In this document: in pieces, positions 1 to 10,942 of the stretch
Layout: the number at the start of each line of letters is the position of its first letter
Position numbering within the stretch: position 1 is the first letter of the stretch
NCBI GenBank assembly: GCA_039602395.1
Contig: JBCNJP010000017.1
Coordinates: 90,222,182 to 90,286,181, forward strand
Reading direction: 5' to 3'
Length of the DNA stretch: 64,000 bases
DNA from: Deinandra increscens subsp. villosa
Taxonomy: Eukaryota; Streptophyta; Magnoliopsida; Asterales; Asteraceae
Notes under the pieces: model-generated
What the model was told of the DNA's origin: nothing
Database searches by the model: none
Seen by the model: the letters and a program-made list of their open reading frames with translations, nothing else
Program-made: the position numbers and the translations under genes

Positions 1-480
1 ACAAAAGTATGATACGATTATCAACTAACTAAACCCTAACTTAAGAAAACCTCCAATAATCAAACAAACCACAAGAATGAAGTTACAAAACCTATGAAGA
101 TGCATACAACACAAAAATCACAGATTCACAGTCCAATGACTGATAGAAACACAAGTACAAGTTACCTAAAATAAGAAAAAATTCAGCAGGTGATCCGAAA
201 TCTAGAAGAAATTGACATAAATCTGGAGCAAATGATTTACTTTTCTCAATTCAGTTACCTCAGCGTCCCCGTCGGTTTAGGGTTTTTTTGCAGACCTCCG
301 ATTTGACGGATGTTGAAGAAATTGACTACGGGATTACTTCAAATCTCTCTGTGATTTTTCCTTCAACATAATCTGAAGCCCGTCCTCTTCTCTGCGTAGT
401 TAGCATTTCTTTGCCCAACTGGGAAGTTGATATGAAAGTAATCAGGTCAGAGGGGGATGATTTAATGAAATTTTAGATTG
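1..480 (-). other. Possible 5' end of a minus-strand gene leaving the window
   Basis: Read on the minus strand, 420 down to 250 looks like a plant leader: short, CT/GA-mixed, with an AAACCCTAAACC motif near 282-293 followed by a good splice donor (GAG|GTAACTG, about 257-264). The only ATG in it opens a very short upstream frame. If real, the coding exons lie left of position 1. I see no conserved protein motif here, so this is a weak inference from composition and the donor site. Confidence 0.2.
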
Positions 481-702
481 ACGATCGTACTCCTGTTCTT
501 TATAAACTCATGTTTTATGATCCAACGGTTATTGAGAGTGTATACATGTATATATTTTTTAAGATTTTACAATAAACCTCACCCTACATAGATCATTACG
601 CTACTCTATTTGGTAAAAGATACTTTGTACACGAGTTTAAATAAAATTAAAATCGCTACCCGGTAAACCAAATACCATTAACAAACCCGACACAGCGCGC
701 AT

Positions 703-942
703 TTGTTACCTACTAGTTGTGTTAATATTGAATATTCATTATTATCTTTTTCATTTTTGTTTTCTAATTTCCTTTCATTTTCTAAACTTTTTTTTTCCTT
801 ATTTTCATTCTATTCTTTTACTTTTTTATCCTTAATTTTAATTAACGCATTTATGTTTACATACCACGTGTCATTTTGTTTGTTATATTTACAAGATGTT
901 TACCCACCCCGTTCGTTGCTGCGGGTTGAATTTGTATACTGA
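703..942. other. T-rich spacer, no convincing gene
   Basis: A plus-strand open frame of 79 codons exists here, but it encodes a low-complexity Phe/Leu/Ser string from a T-rich tract. No domain, TATA context or splice pattern supports it. Confidence 0.5.
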
Positions 943-949
943 ACGAAAG

Positions 950-1870
950 TAAAAAAAAAGTTAAGTGGTATAAAACGTAAAAGTTTAAAAGTCTCGTGGT
1001 GAAAGTATAAAATTATAGAAGTATATTAAAAGCGAAAGTATAAAAGTTAAAAGTTTCGTGTCAAAGTACGTAAAAGTCTAATAGTCTTGTAGTGAAAGTA
1101 TACAACTATAAATATATACTAAAAATGAAAATAGAAAAGTTAAAAGTTTCGTGGCCAAAATAGAAGACAACAAACTTAAAATAAAAAAAACTTTAAAGGT
1201 TAAACAGTACAAAACGTAAGAGTATGAAACAATGTGGTCAAACTATGAAAACTAAAAGTTTACTATTTCGTTAAAAAGAAGAAAAACAAATTGTAAAAGT
1301 TTAGGGGTAGAAAGCGTCAAAGCACCAAAGTCACGTGACCAAAGTTTGAAAAACCAAAAGTCTACTATTCATCTATGAAATTTGATCGTGTTCAAAAGTA
1401 ATGGAAATAAAGCGTAAAAGTCTAAAAGTTTCGTGGTCAAAGTATAAAACTATAGAAAGATCGTGGCCAAAGTCGAAGATTCTAAAAGTATATTACAAAT
1501 TAAAGTGCAAAAGTTAAGGGGTTTAAAACGTAAAAGTCGAAAAGTTTCGTGGTTAACGTATAAAACTATAAAAAGTATATTAAAAATGAAAGTATAAAAG
1601 TTAAGGGGTATAAAACGTACAACTATAAAAGTCACGTAGTCAAAGGATTAAATTAAAAAGTAATAGTGGTCAAAATATAAAAAATTAAAAAGAAAAGACG
1701 TGGACCAAAAGTGTAAAAATGAGAGAATCTTTGTGGCCAAAATAAAAAAAACTAAAACTTTTGAAGGGCTTAAGTGAATAAAAGTAAAAATTATGTGACC
1801 TAAACAAAATAAATCAAAAAATATGTGGTGTAAACAAAAGATATAAAAAGTTCACTATTCAAGTATCAAA
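950..1870. repeat. Degenerate interspersed/tandem repeat array
   Basis: The same phrases recur in the same order many times: AAAGTATAAAACTATA, then TATATTAAAAATGAAAGTATAAAAGTTAA, then ACGTAAAAGTCTAAAAGTTTCGTGGTCAAAG. Recognisable unit starts fall near 985, 1090, 1240, 1395, 1470 and 1560, so the period is roughly 85-115 bp and irregular. Units carry many substitutions. It resembles an old minisatellite rather than a gene. Confidence 0.6.
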
Positions 1871-2465
1871 TTCCATTGTTATATATATAATTTAACGCCG
1901 ACGAGCTTGCGTGTATATTATTATTTTATGTAAGTTGAACAATTTTTTATCTAAGATGTTAGGCAATATTGAACGTTGTAATATCGTCCTTTTTTATGTG
2001 TGTTTTGATATTTGAGGTCGTGTTTTCATTGACTCGTCGCTTCAGCGTCGCACGCCTAACACTCTTTTCAGTACCACACAAATATTAAGTTACAACATAT
2101 TGAAGTTGAATATTATTTTCAACTTAATATCGACTTTATATTTTAAGAATATATTCTTTATAATCGCTCAACCCCAAAATTCTTAAGAATTCTCGTTATC
2201 GATCAAAGGTTTTTTAGTTTTATTGTATATCATGCAAAACGATATTATTAGGACTGACCCTGAGAACCTTAAAAAATTTCGGGATCCTTGAGGGAGAATA
2301 CCCCCCCCCCCCCTCCCCCCACGTGCGCGCGGAGAGACTTGATTTTTTTAGTGGTCTTTGAACAAAAGAAACGAATTTAATTAAAAACACTATTATTCTT
2401 ATATATTTAGTTATTAAAAGTTGTGTTTTACTCATATATTTATTATTTGATATAAAATTATATAT
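1871..2465. other. Spacer with a homopolymer C tract
   Basis: AT-rich sequence without a supported gene. A C-rich tract at 2290-2320 (14 C, T, 6 C) is followed by ACGTGCGCGCG. Such runs are often length-variable. Confidence 0.5.
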
Positions 2466-2646
2466 AGGGAGAGGATCATTTGAGAACTAATTGGGTTTGA
2501 GAACTAAAAAGAACTAATCTTAGCCACTAGTTTATATATATGGAGAACCCCCCCATGAATTTGAATGCTCCCCCCTTGAAAATTAGTGGCCCAAATTAGT
2601 TCTCAAAAGTTCTCAAAAGAAAAAGTTCTCATTTGAACCTAACCCA
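2466..2646. mobile_element. Foldback MITE, family A copy 1
   Basis: The element opens with AGGGAGAGGATCATTTGAGAAC and closes with GTTCTCATTTGAACCTAACCC, an imperfect inverted repeat with a C-rich centre around 2548-2575. It is flanked by TATATA on both sides. A second copy with the same ends, centre and order lies at 31481-31668. It has no coding capacity, so it would depend on a transposase in trans. Confidence 0.75.
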
Positions 2647-3255
2647 TTATATATATTTGATATTAAAAATGTGAGGTAACATTATAATTTTGGGTTTGCA
2701 ATTTTTTTTAATGTATATGATGAATATTATTATAAATAGTTTATAGGTATAAATTCATCAACATTTCGTCTAGTTGAATTGATAATCATTCACTCCTTGA
2801 CTTTTTCAAAATATGCTAAGATCACATGTTCGAAATTTGTTCTTCATATTATTTGTACTTAATTTTGGTTCTAAAAATTATTATGTCAAGGACTAGGATT
2901 AAAACTCGAGTCCCTACAATTTAATGTGTGTCTGTACTATTTTAGTTGTACTCTTACCAACTGATCTAGATGTTTTTTGTTTCAAACGTTGTAATAAAAA
3001 TGTTATTTATAAGATAACTACATACGAAAATTTTACATAATTTTGAGCCCTCCAAAATATTAAATCGTAGACACGGTCATTCACCCTACCCGTACTCGTA
3101 GCCGTCCCGTATACTATATTTTTTTATTTGAAATTAATAAATAAGATTTATCTAAGTGGTGAACAATATTAATTTATCCGTAGAAATTAAATTGAAAACA
3201 AAATCTGTGTGAGGATATCTTTGTGGCAATATTGGCCTCTAGAACACCGATCTTT
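2647..3255. other. Spacer upstream of the LEA promoter
   Basis: AT-rich, no supported gene. Nothing recognisable apart from short AT runs. Confidence 0.5.
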
Positions 3256-3259
3256 AATT

Positions 3260-3463
3260 ACACGTGTACCATTACATACACCTTCATCCACCGTCAATCT
3301 GCTGACTCACCCATCGGCCCCCTCCCCCTTCAATCCACGTGGCTTTATCATGCACCCAAAAACCGACTTATTTCTCCTTTATAATCCAACGTCACATTCT
3401 CCACGAACACACAAACAATCTTTATAAATAAAAGAAACCCATCATCAATCAAAACTGACGTCA
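3260..3463 (+). promoter_or_regulatory. ABA/seed-type promoter of the LEA gene
   Basis: Three ACGT-core palindromes sit before the start codon: ACACGTGT at 3260-3267, CCACGTGG at 3335-3342 and TGACGTCA at 3456-3463. The first two are G-box/ABRE sites bound by bZIP factors (ABI5/AREB class) in ABA-responsive seed genes. A TATA-like stretch (TTTATAATC) lies at 3378-3386, which would place transcription start near 3410 and leave about 60 nt of leader. The combination fits a desiccation- or seed-induced LEA gene. Confidence 0.7.
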
Positions 3464-3468
3464 AATCA

Positions 3469-5226
3469 ATGGATTCAATGCAGCAAAGGAGAGAGAATAA
3501 AACCAGCGAGCGAGAAATTCACGTGGAGAAAGATAAAGTTCCAAAAATAACCAGTCACTTTGAATCCCTCACCGTCAAAGATTCCGGCGAGCAACCGGTG
3601 GCTCACCATGTCATCGGAACCATGCACGGTGCAGCCGGGGGAATACCCGATCAAACCCGGATTCAAAACCAAGGGCCTTCTCTTGAAGAGATCTCCAAAT
3701 ACAGAGGAGTTGCACAGCAAAACTCCATGGAAGCTATTCGAGCCGCCGAGGAGAAGTATCGGAAGTCGAAAGAGATGAACGCACGGTCCGGTGATACGGG
3801 TCAGCAAACGGGTCGACCAGTTAGTGAGCAGGGAAAAGAGCGGCTTTCGGGTGTGACCCAGATTGCCGCTGAGAACGCGGCGAGAGCTTCGGATTACACG
3901 GTTGTAAAGGGTCAACAAGCGAAGGAGAGCGTTTCGGCAGCCGCTAAAACGACTGCTGAAAAAGCAGCAAGAGCGAAGGATTACACCGTCGAAAAGGGGC
4001 AGCAAGCCGGCCAGCAGGCGAAAGAAAGCCTTTCTTCCGCCTCGCAAATCGCGGCCGAAAAGGCCGCGAGAGCGAAAGACTACACCGTGGAGAAGGGCCA
4101 GCAAGCCGGCCAGCAGGCGAAAGAAAGCATTTCTTCCGCCTCGCAAATCGCGGCCGAAAAGGCCGCGAGAGTGAAAGACTACACCGTCGAAAAGGGCCAG
4201 CAAGCCGGCCAGCAGACGAAAGAAAGCATTTCTTCCGCCGCACAAATCGCTGCCGAAAAGGCCGCGAGAGCGAAGGACTACACCGTCGAGAAGGGCCAAC
4301 AAGCCGGCCAGCAGGCGAAAGAAAGCATTTCCTCCACCGCACAAACGGCTGCCGAAAAGGCCGTGAGAGCGAAGGACTACACCATCGAAAAGGGCCAGCA
4401 AGCCGGTCAACAAGCAAAACAAACCCTCTTCGCCACCAAAGACGTGGTGGCGGAGAAAACAACCGGAATAACCGAAACCGTAGTGGACGCGAGTAAGAAG
4501 GGGGCGAGTTACGTCGGAGAGAAAGCCGTTGCCGCAAAAGACATTGCGGTGGGAACCGGTAAAACCACGGCAGGATACGTCGGGAAGGCGGCGGAGGTGG
4601 TGAAAGACAAAGCCGTGGTGGCAGGTTGGAGCGCGGCGGAGTTTGCGAGCGAGAAAGCCGTTGGCGCGACGGAGACGATAGCCAACGTGTCGTCGGGGGT
4701 TGCGGGTTTGGCGGGGAATACAGTTGTGGCAACGAAGGATGTGATTGTGGGTGTTGGGAAGAAGACCAAGGATATGGTGGTTGCAACAGAGGAGAGTGCT
4801 AAAGATTACGCTGCAAGAAAGAAGGCTGAGAAACAAAGAGAAGTAGAATGGAAGAATTCAAAGGTAATATATATATTAACTTTTAATATCATCATCAAAA
4901 ATATTTGAGTTGTTTGTGATGATTAATAATTATTAAATATTTTCAGTTGTGAATTGATTAATAATGTTCAGCAGGGTGAGGAGGAGGGTGAATGGGTTGG
5001 CGATGAGGAGGAGGATGAGGGAATATTGGAGAATGAAGAAGCTGGGGGTGGGGGTTTTGTGGAGGAAGGTGATTTCGAGCATCTTCGGGTGAATGAAGGA
5101 GGAGGAGTAATGTGGGTGATTGGTGAGACGTTGGTGGAGATAGGGCAGAATACGACGGAGATGCTGGTGGGGCAAGGTGGGTACGAGGGAAGCGGTGAAA
5201 GGAAGAAGCAGCTGAAAGAAGGTTAA
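3469..5226 (+). CDS. Group 3 LEA protein, SBP65/seed biotin-containing protein-like
   Basis: A late embryogenesis abundant protein, presumably a hydrophilic desiccation protectant of seed cells. Exon 1 is 3469-4863 and exon 2 is 4972-5226, separated by a 108-bp GT-AG intron, phase 0; together about 550 residues. The N terminus (residues 1-40, with EIHVEKDKVPK and THFESL-like text) and the segment EEISKYRGVAQQ near residue 75 match what I know of pea SBP65 and its relatives. Residues about 150-320 are five 33-residue repeats built from 11-mers of the type AAEKAARAKDYTVEKGQ, predicted amphipathic helices typical of LEA_4. Exon 2 is Gly/Glu-rich and ends with an IGETLVEIGQ motif. Without splicing the frame stops at 4908. 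The acceptor AG at 4970-4971 is the one that stays in frame; an earlier AG at 4945-4946 hits a stop at once. No biotin-acceptor site was identified. Confidence 0.88.
3919..4413 (+). repeat. 99-bp coding tandem repeat inside the LEA gene
   Basis: Five units start at 3919, 4018, 4117, 4216 and 4315, exactly 99 bp apart, each encoding 33 residues (three 11-mers). Units 2 to 5 are nearly identical at DNA level, so unit number has probably changed recently by unequal crossing-over or slippage. A partial sixth unit starts at 4414. Confidence 0.9.
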
Positions 5227-6652
5227 TTTATGGGATTGGGTTTTTTTGAAGTTGGCGGATGGACAGAAAGTCAGTTGCATAATTTTAATTTTGGTTGGTG
5301 AAATGTGATCGGTTGTAGAAAATAGATTTTGTATGTTTTGTCTGTGTGGTCTAGTAGTAAATAAATAACTATGTTACCAGTGGTGGTATTTTCTTTCTTT
5401 CTTTCTTTGTTGTTTTCAACAGAAATTGGTAGATTTTCCATCAACTAACCCAACGCACAGACACGACTCGTTTAGTTAAAGCCTGTTTGACCGAAAATTG
5501 GTCTGAACCTAACTTACTGAAACCATAACATGTGAATTTAATTTATAGAATGAAAGGGGTTGTTTAAGTCCATGTCCTTTCACAGTGATGTAAGGAATTC
5601 ACACCCTGTGTCAGTGTGATGTATACACCCCGGCAATAAGATACGGCAGTGAATACCACTCAACCTCAAAATGAAATAAAATGTTGGAGTTTTACTAGCT
5701 TTTTTAATCGTTGTAATGACCGGATTATCAATTGGGATAAGAATTAATCGGATTGAAGATAGAGCGTTATCATTCGCTGAAACCGAAATATCTGCGACGT
5801 CAGGGTTATAATTTGTATTGATTAAACAAATTGTTGGAATTCAACAACATGATATATATTCTTGAAAGGCCATATATTCTTCGTGTAAGAACATGTTCTT
5901 GTACTCTTTCCCCTTTTAGCTCCTTGCTAGGGGGGTGGGTGGGTGGGGGGCTTTAAAGGAGAAAGTGGAGGTGAGGGTGTGTGCCGAGCGGTGCTTCCTA
6001 TTGCTAAAATATGGGGCTTTAAAGGAGAAAGTTGGTGTGAGTGGAGGTGATAGTGTGTGCCGAGCGGTGCTTACTATTCACACACCGTAGTGGGTTTCCT
6101 CTTGACACGGTGTGTGAGTGGGTTAAATACTCCTTCCCGAGTTGCGTTATTCGCCTCCAAGAAGAAAATTTAAATTAATAGAATGTGACTGACTATTTGA
6201 GTGCATATCAATGTAGAGGCACGAAATAGCGGTCAATGTAGAGGAACGAAATATCAAGGTAGACGTGGTAATCTCAGCGTTCAATATTTTAGGCAGATTT
6301 GGACTTCATATTTGATAACAGGTATGGGTTGTTTTACTTCAATATTTTAGACTGTTTTGGACTTTATATTTGATAACAGGTATGGGTTGTTTTAGTTATG
6401 TTGTTTTATAAGGGGGTCAAGATGGACATATGTGTCTAAAGGTTTTATCGCCTCTAAGAAAATAAATTAACAGAAAGCTTTTTTCGCCTCTAAGAAAATA
6501 AATTAATAGAACGTGACCATTTGAGTACATATCAATGTAGAGATACGGAATATAGAGTAATAGAGGTAAGAATTATGAAATATAGAGTTGAGATCAGACC
6601 TTATTGCCACCGAAGAAGAATGGTAGTTAATGACATAATTGGCTAGGGGTGG
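5227..6652. other. Repeat-rich spacer between the LEA gene and the Tat element
   Basis: No gene is supported. It holds a TTTC microsatellite (5390-5408), a G-rich tract (5930-5952), a pair of related 70-bp segments containing GTGTGCCGAGCGGTGCTT (about 5975-6075), a tandem pair around TTTGATAACAGGTATGGGTTGTTTTA (6312-6400), and two copies of a TCGCC-TC-AAGAA...CATATCAATGTAGAG segment (6148-6215 and 6485-6545). These look like remnants of small transposons. Confidence 0.5.
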
Positions 6653-6974
6653 TGAAAAAGGAAAAAGTGCCTAATGGAACACCTTTGCCACCAAATCAGA
6701 GAGAAGAAATTTAGAGTGAATGAGATTTGAATTTAGAGAGAGAAAGTGTTTATTGATTTTGATAGTGATACAAGTAATTTGGAAAAAGATCCCTATTCTA
6801 GGTCCAATCTTGAGTATTTATAGGCTCGCGATCACGTCCTCTTGACCCTTAGCTCGAATCTTGCTTCAGATCCTCGCCTTGCATACACCTATAAAACCAT
6901 TATCACTTGCTCGAGGACTTAGATGCGCGATGGTCGGATGTGAACACACATCCGACAATCTCATCTATTCATCA
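6653..6974 (-). repeat. Tat element LTR (3' LTR with respect to gag-pol)
   Basis: 322 bp, TG...CA. On the minus strand it has a TATAAATA box (about 6815-6823) and an inverted repeat GTCGGATGTG/CACATCCGAC (about 6932-6957). It matches the LTR at 16781-17103 except for one A. Confidence 0.93.
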
Positions 6975-7167
6975 AGTCCCCAAGTCTATTAAGTATAATG
7001 TTAGGATTAATAGACTTAACGTTCTAAAAGAGATGAAATTTGAAAATTTAAAATCTTATCTTTTACTTTTGACGGTTCGCCTTCACACATCCGACATCGT
7101 GCTATACGTGCTTGCACAGTACAACCATTTTATACTTTATGTCACATCTATCTTTTCAAGAAAGTTT

Positions 7168-7200
7168 TCCTATAAAAGCGCTTACTCAATTCTGATAACT
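7168..7200 (+). promoter_or_regulatory. Candidate promoter of the antisense gene
   Basis: A CTATAAAAG TATA box at 7170-7178 lies on the plus strand 172 bp before the antisense gene's ATG, and outside the LTR. This suggests the antisense gene has its own promoter rather than using the LTR. Confidence 0.5.
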
Positions 7201-7349
7201 TCTTTTTACCCTTAAATTTACTCTGCCTTAACTCCTCCCATTTACTCCCAAATTTCTGCCTTCATCTTCTTCGCCATTACCAGGTTAGTTCTCCCCCTTT
7301 TTTTTATAACAGCTTTCTTTCTTCCATCTATCCTTTTCAATCTTGCATT

Positions 7350-10214
7350 ATGTCATCCTCATCCAAATCTTCTAACCTTGAACCATCCTCTAAAACTAAT
7401 GATTCCGAGTCAGTTTTAAAAACTGACTCTTCAAAACCTGCAACGAAACCTGAAAACCCTAAAATCGAAAAAATTCCGACAAAGCATAACCTGAGTATAT
7501 CGTTTTGCTCAATTTCCCAAGAAGACCTTGATGCATTTGTCGAAGATTTTCAAATTCCTTTGGATCTTAACCCTATTTTACCTTCTGCCGAAAAACCCAT
7601 TTATCCGTTCCCAACAAACAAAATCGGGTTGTACTTTGACTTCTTTAAACAAGCCAATTACAGAATTCCCTTTACTTCATTCCTCCTTGAAGCCTTAGAT
7701 TACTTCGGAATTCACATTACCCAGTGTAACCCACCAGGTTTGTCCATTTTAAACCATTTTGAACTAGCGTGCCGAGCCTTAGAAATTCCTCCCAATGTTA
7801 CCTTGTTCCGTGCCTTTTACCGTCTTACTATGGCTGGAAACTGGTACACTTTTGAGAAAAGGCGAGACCTGAATCCCATTTGCAGCAGCAAACCTCCCAC
7901 AAACCGCTTATGGAAAAATCAATTTTTTTATCTTGATCACACATGCGTCCCCACAACCATGACCTGGCGCGATCCCAAGTTTGCCATTCGTGATGATGCT
8001 CCAAAAAAGGAAACTGTTAACCAAAAGCATTTTTCTCGCATAAGTGAACTTTCTTTTCCGGTTCGCAAACTCCCTGAAGTCATTTTGGTTGCCGCTCAAA
8101 TTAGCACAAACTGGCATGTTCCTCACTTGCGACCTTCCCTCTTTAATGAAGGCGCTAGTGAGTGTTTCACCCTATGTCTTTATTCTTTGCTTACTTTGTT
8201 ATTCCGTTTTATTTTACAAAAACCAACACAACCCAGCAACTAACTAACTGTTATATTCCTTTTATCAGAAATGGACCTGTCTGGTGTATTGAAACTCAGA
8301 GATTTTTCCTCCTTAACCTTTGAGTCAACAAAAGATCCTCCCGTGGCAACTCCTGCTACTGATCAAACCGGTGCCACTTCCAGCAATGTGATTGTCCCTG
8401 AAGTGAACCAACCTAAAACTCAAGAAAATGAATCCACACAGAATCCCCCTGTAACAACTACCAAGAGAAAGAAGCACACCGCTAGAGGTCACCATGAGTC
8501 TCCTAAGAAGGATGAAGTTCCTGTGAACAAGAAGAGCAAGAAGGAGCCCCTGAAAAGAGCTGAAAAATCAACAGATGCAGATGTTTCCTCTGCAACTACC
8601 CAAAGTGAGAAGCCCAATCAAAAAGACTTAAAAGAGGATCCCATCCCTCGCCGTTCTCCAAGGCACAATGTTCAACACACCTCATCGAACATCAATGACA
8701 GCACCCCCACAAGTGAAACTCAAATGAGCCGACTTGCAGATGCTTCTTCACCACCTGAAAGTGCCAGCTTTAACTTCGAAATGCTCAAAGATTCTCCACT
8801 TAGTCCACCTAGCCTATCTCATATGATCACCAATGATGACATCACTATAAATGAGTATTTTTCCACATCCCCACCGGCCACCTTGGAAATAACTGAGAAG
8901 AATCCCTCTTTCATCCTTGCATCCGATCGCACCATTATTCCCCCTGCCCAGGTTAACCCTTCACAAGCTCTTATGTCTAGCAATCCGAACCTTTCGAGTT
9001 CGAACATTTCTACATTCCTTCCATCTTCCCAAAATGAGGTTGAATGGCTAAAGAATGAACTTGCATTGGTCAAGACAAGAAGAACTGCAGGGTATAACTT
9101 GGGAGAATTATTTCTTCCTAGTTGGAACATCAGTAACAAAGATACTTTTACAGATCCTGCCACAGCAAAGAACATGTTTTTGCATTGCTCCACCCCAAAT
9201 GATGTAAAGTTTCTTCAAAGTCTTCCCCCATCTGTGCTAGCCGCCCGCATTACTGCTATTCATGCTGAGAGTCAATCTATCATACCCGAGCTGTATAATC
9301 GTTGGATTAGGGCTGAGAACGCCAACTTATCAAGTGAAATCGCCCAGATGCAAAACCCGGTCATGCAGAACAAAATACAGGGTTTAGAGAAAGAAAAAGT
9401 TGCACTTGCTAAAGCAAAAAATGATGCTTCTCAAAAGAGAATTATGGCGGAACTTGCACTGAACGAGGCCCGGTCAATGATTGATATGTTGAAGAAACAA
9501 CAAATGATTCTTGAGAAGAAGAATTCTGATACCCTATCAGAAACAGAAACTTTGCTGCAAGAGAAGCAATTGCTCACTGAGCAAAAGCAAACAATTTCTA
9601 ATGGTAAAGCCTTTTTCCTCTAACTCTTTTCTACATAAAATTCTGTCTTGGTGTATTCTTAATTTTTCCCATGACTCTCTTTGTTTAACTTTTTCGTCCT
9701 TTCAGAAGCATTTCTTTTGAAGGAAAAACTGAGCCAGCAGCAACATGAATTTGAAGAAAAACAAAAGGCTCTTGAGATGAAGCTGAAAATACTAACCGAA
9801 GAAAAGCAAGCTCTGGAAAATGACAGATCCTGGTTGTTAAAAGAAGGTGTTGATGCAATTGTGAGAAAATTGTTCAAAGATCCGGACATGATATCTGCTG
9901 TCGGGAATATTAATAATGCTATGAATGCATGCGGCGTGAATGAAGGTCTAATTCTCGGCTTTCAGTACGCAAATATGCCCGCTTCTTCTGTGCTGTCAAC
10001 GAAAGAATTCGACAGAGATGCCAACAAGAAGCTTTCGGAAGCCACCGAAGCTTTTAAACGTCTGCATATTCCATTCCTGAAGCAACTGTCGGATCTATAC
10101 AATGCTCCTCTTCAAGCAATCAAAGATGCTGTCCTTGGCGATGAACCACCTCCTCATGCCGACAAACCTGGATCCACAACCGACTCACATCCTACACCAT
10201 CTGGTTCTGTTTGA
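7350..10214 (+). CDS. Antisense ORF (aORF) protein of the Tat element, putative gypsy-type transposon domain
   Basis: Three exons on the strand opposite gag-pol: 7350-8157, 8269-9603 and 9706-10214. Both introns (111 and 102 bp) are GT-AG and keep the frame, giving 883 residues. Residues about 60-165 (with a PTNKIGLYFDFFK motif and a hydrophobic, Pro-containing core) resemble the plant 'putative gypsy type transposon' domain often seen in such antisense ORFs. The middle is Ser/Pro/Lys-rich with basic KRKK clusters that could be nuclear signals. The last third is a long coiled coil (KEKVALAKAKNDASQKR, then Gln/Glu heptads). Its function is unknown; members of the Tat clade carry antisense ORFs in this position. 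The intact frame after removing introns implies recent selection on it. Confidence 0.85.
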
Positions 10215-10942
10215 TTACCCAGCATCCTTATCTTCCTTATGTTTTTTGAAAAGACATTTTAGTTTCCTGCAAACAATACCCACTTGCATGTGGATGACCT
10301 TTTGATGCCTGCATGTGTAAGGCTTTTGAACTTTGTTTGTTATCTGCACATTTGAATGACTGCATGCTTTTGTTTAACATGTTTACTCTATACATTTTCC
10401 CTTCTTTTTTTTTTATAATCATCATACTTGCATGTTTGATCAGGCATGCAAATATAAAGGTTGTTATAAAAAGAAAAAACCTATTATCTCATTAAATATG
10501 CCCCATACGCATAACAAAATTGATTATGTCAAATTGACTTTGTCATATTGGAACATATCCAACCCTTAAAACGAAGCATATCTGCTTAACTCAGTTAGAC
10601 CATACTAACTTTGTTCGAATTACATTTGTTATAACAATTTGGAACATATCCGTTTATTTAGTCAAAGCATATTCAACTTGCTAAAATTAGAACATATCTA
10701 ATTTCCTTACTTAAAACATATTTAAGCCGCTTGATCGAAACATATTCGATACTATAAGAATTTGCACATAGCACACTCACAAATGAAAAGTGTTAACTCA
10801 TTTTGCACAAAACAATGAGTTTCTGTTATTAATATTGAGTCATACTCAAATTGTACAAAGTCTTCTGTATCATATTCATTAGTACTATAGAAAAATTATA
10901 AGAACAAAGATTTGCTTTTGTAGAATTTCTCACATTAGCCAT
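10215..10942. repeat. Non-coding spacer of the Tat element with ACATAT-centred short palindromes
   Basis: Between the end of the antisense gene and the end of integrase. From 10548 to 10755 there is a series of small inverted repeats around ACATAT or CATAT: GGAACATATCC, TAGAACATATCTA, TTAAAACATATTTAA and TCGAAACATATTCGA, about 30-50 bp apart. Flanking arms differ between copies but remain self-complementary. No gene. Confidence 0.55.

Noticed and set aside
3475..4836. A 453-codon open frame on the minus strand opposite the LEA gene
   Set aside because: It is a mirror of the repetitive, GC-biased LEA coding sequence; composition (Leu/Arg/Gly/Phe strings) and the lack of any domain show it is a shadow.
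4954..5226. Separate small gene starting at Met 4954
   Set aside because: It is the in-frame second exon of the LEA gene; the acceptor at 4970-4971 joins it in phase.
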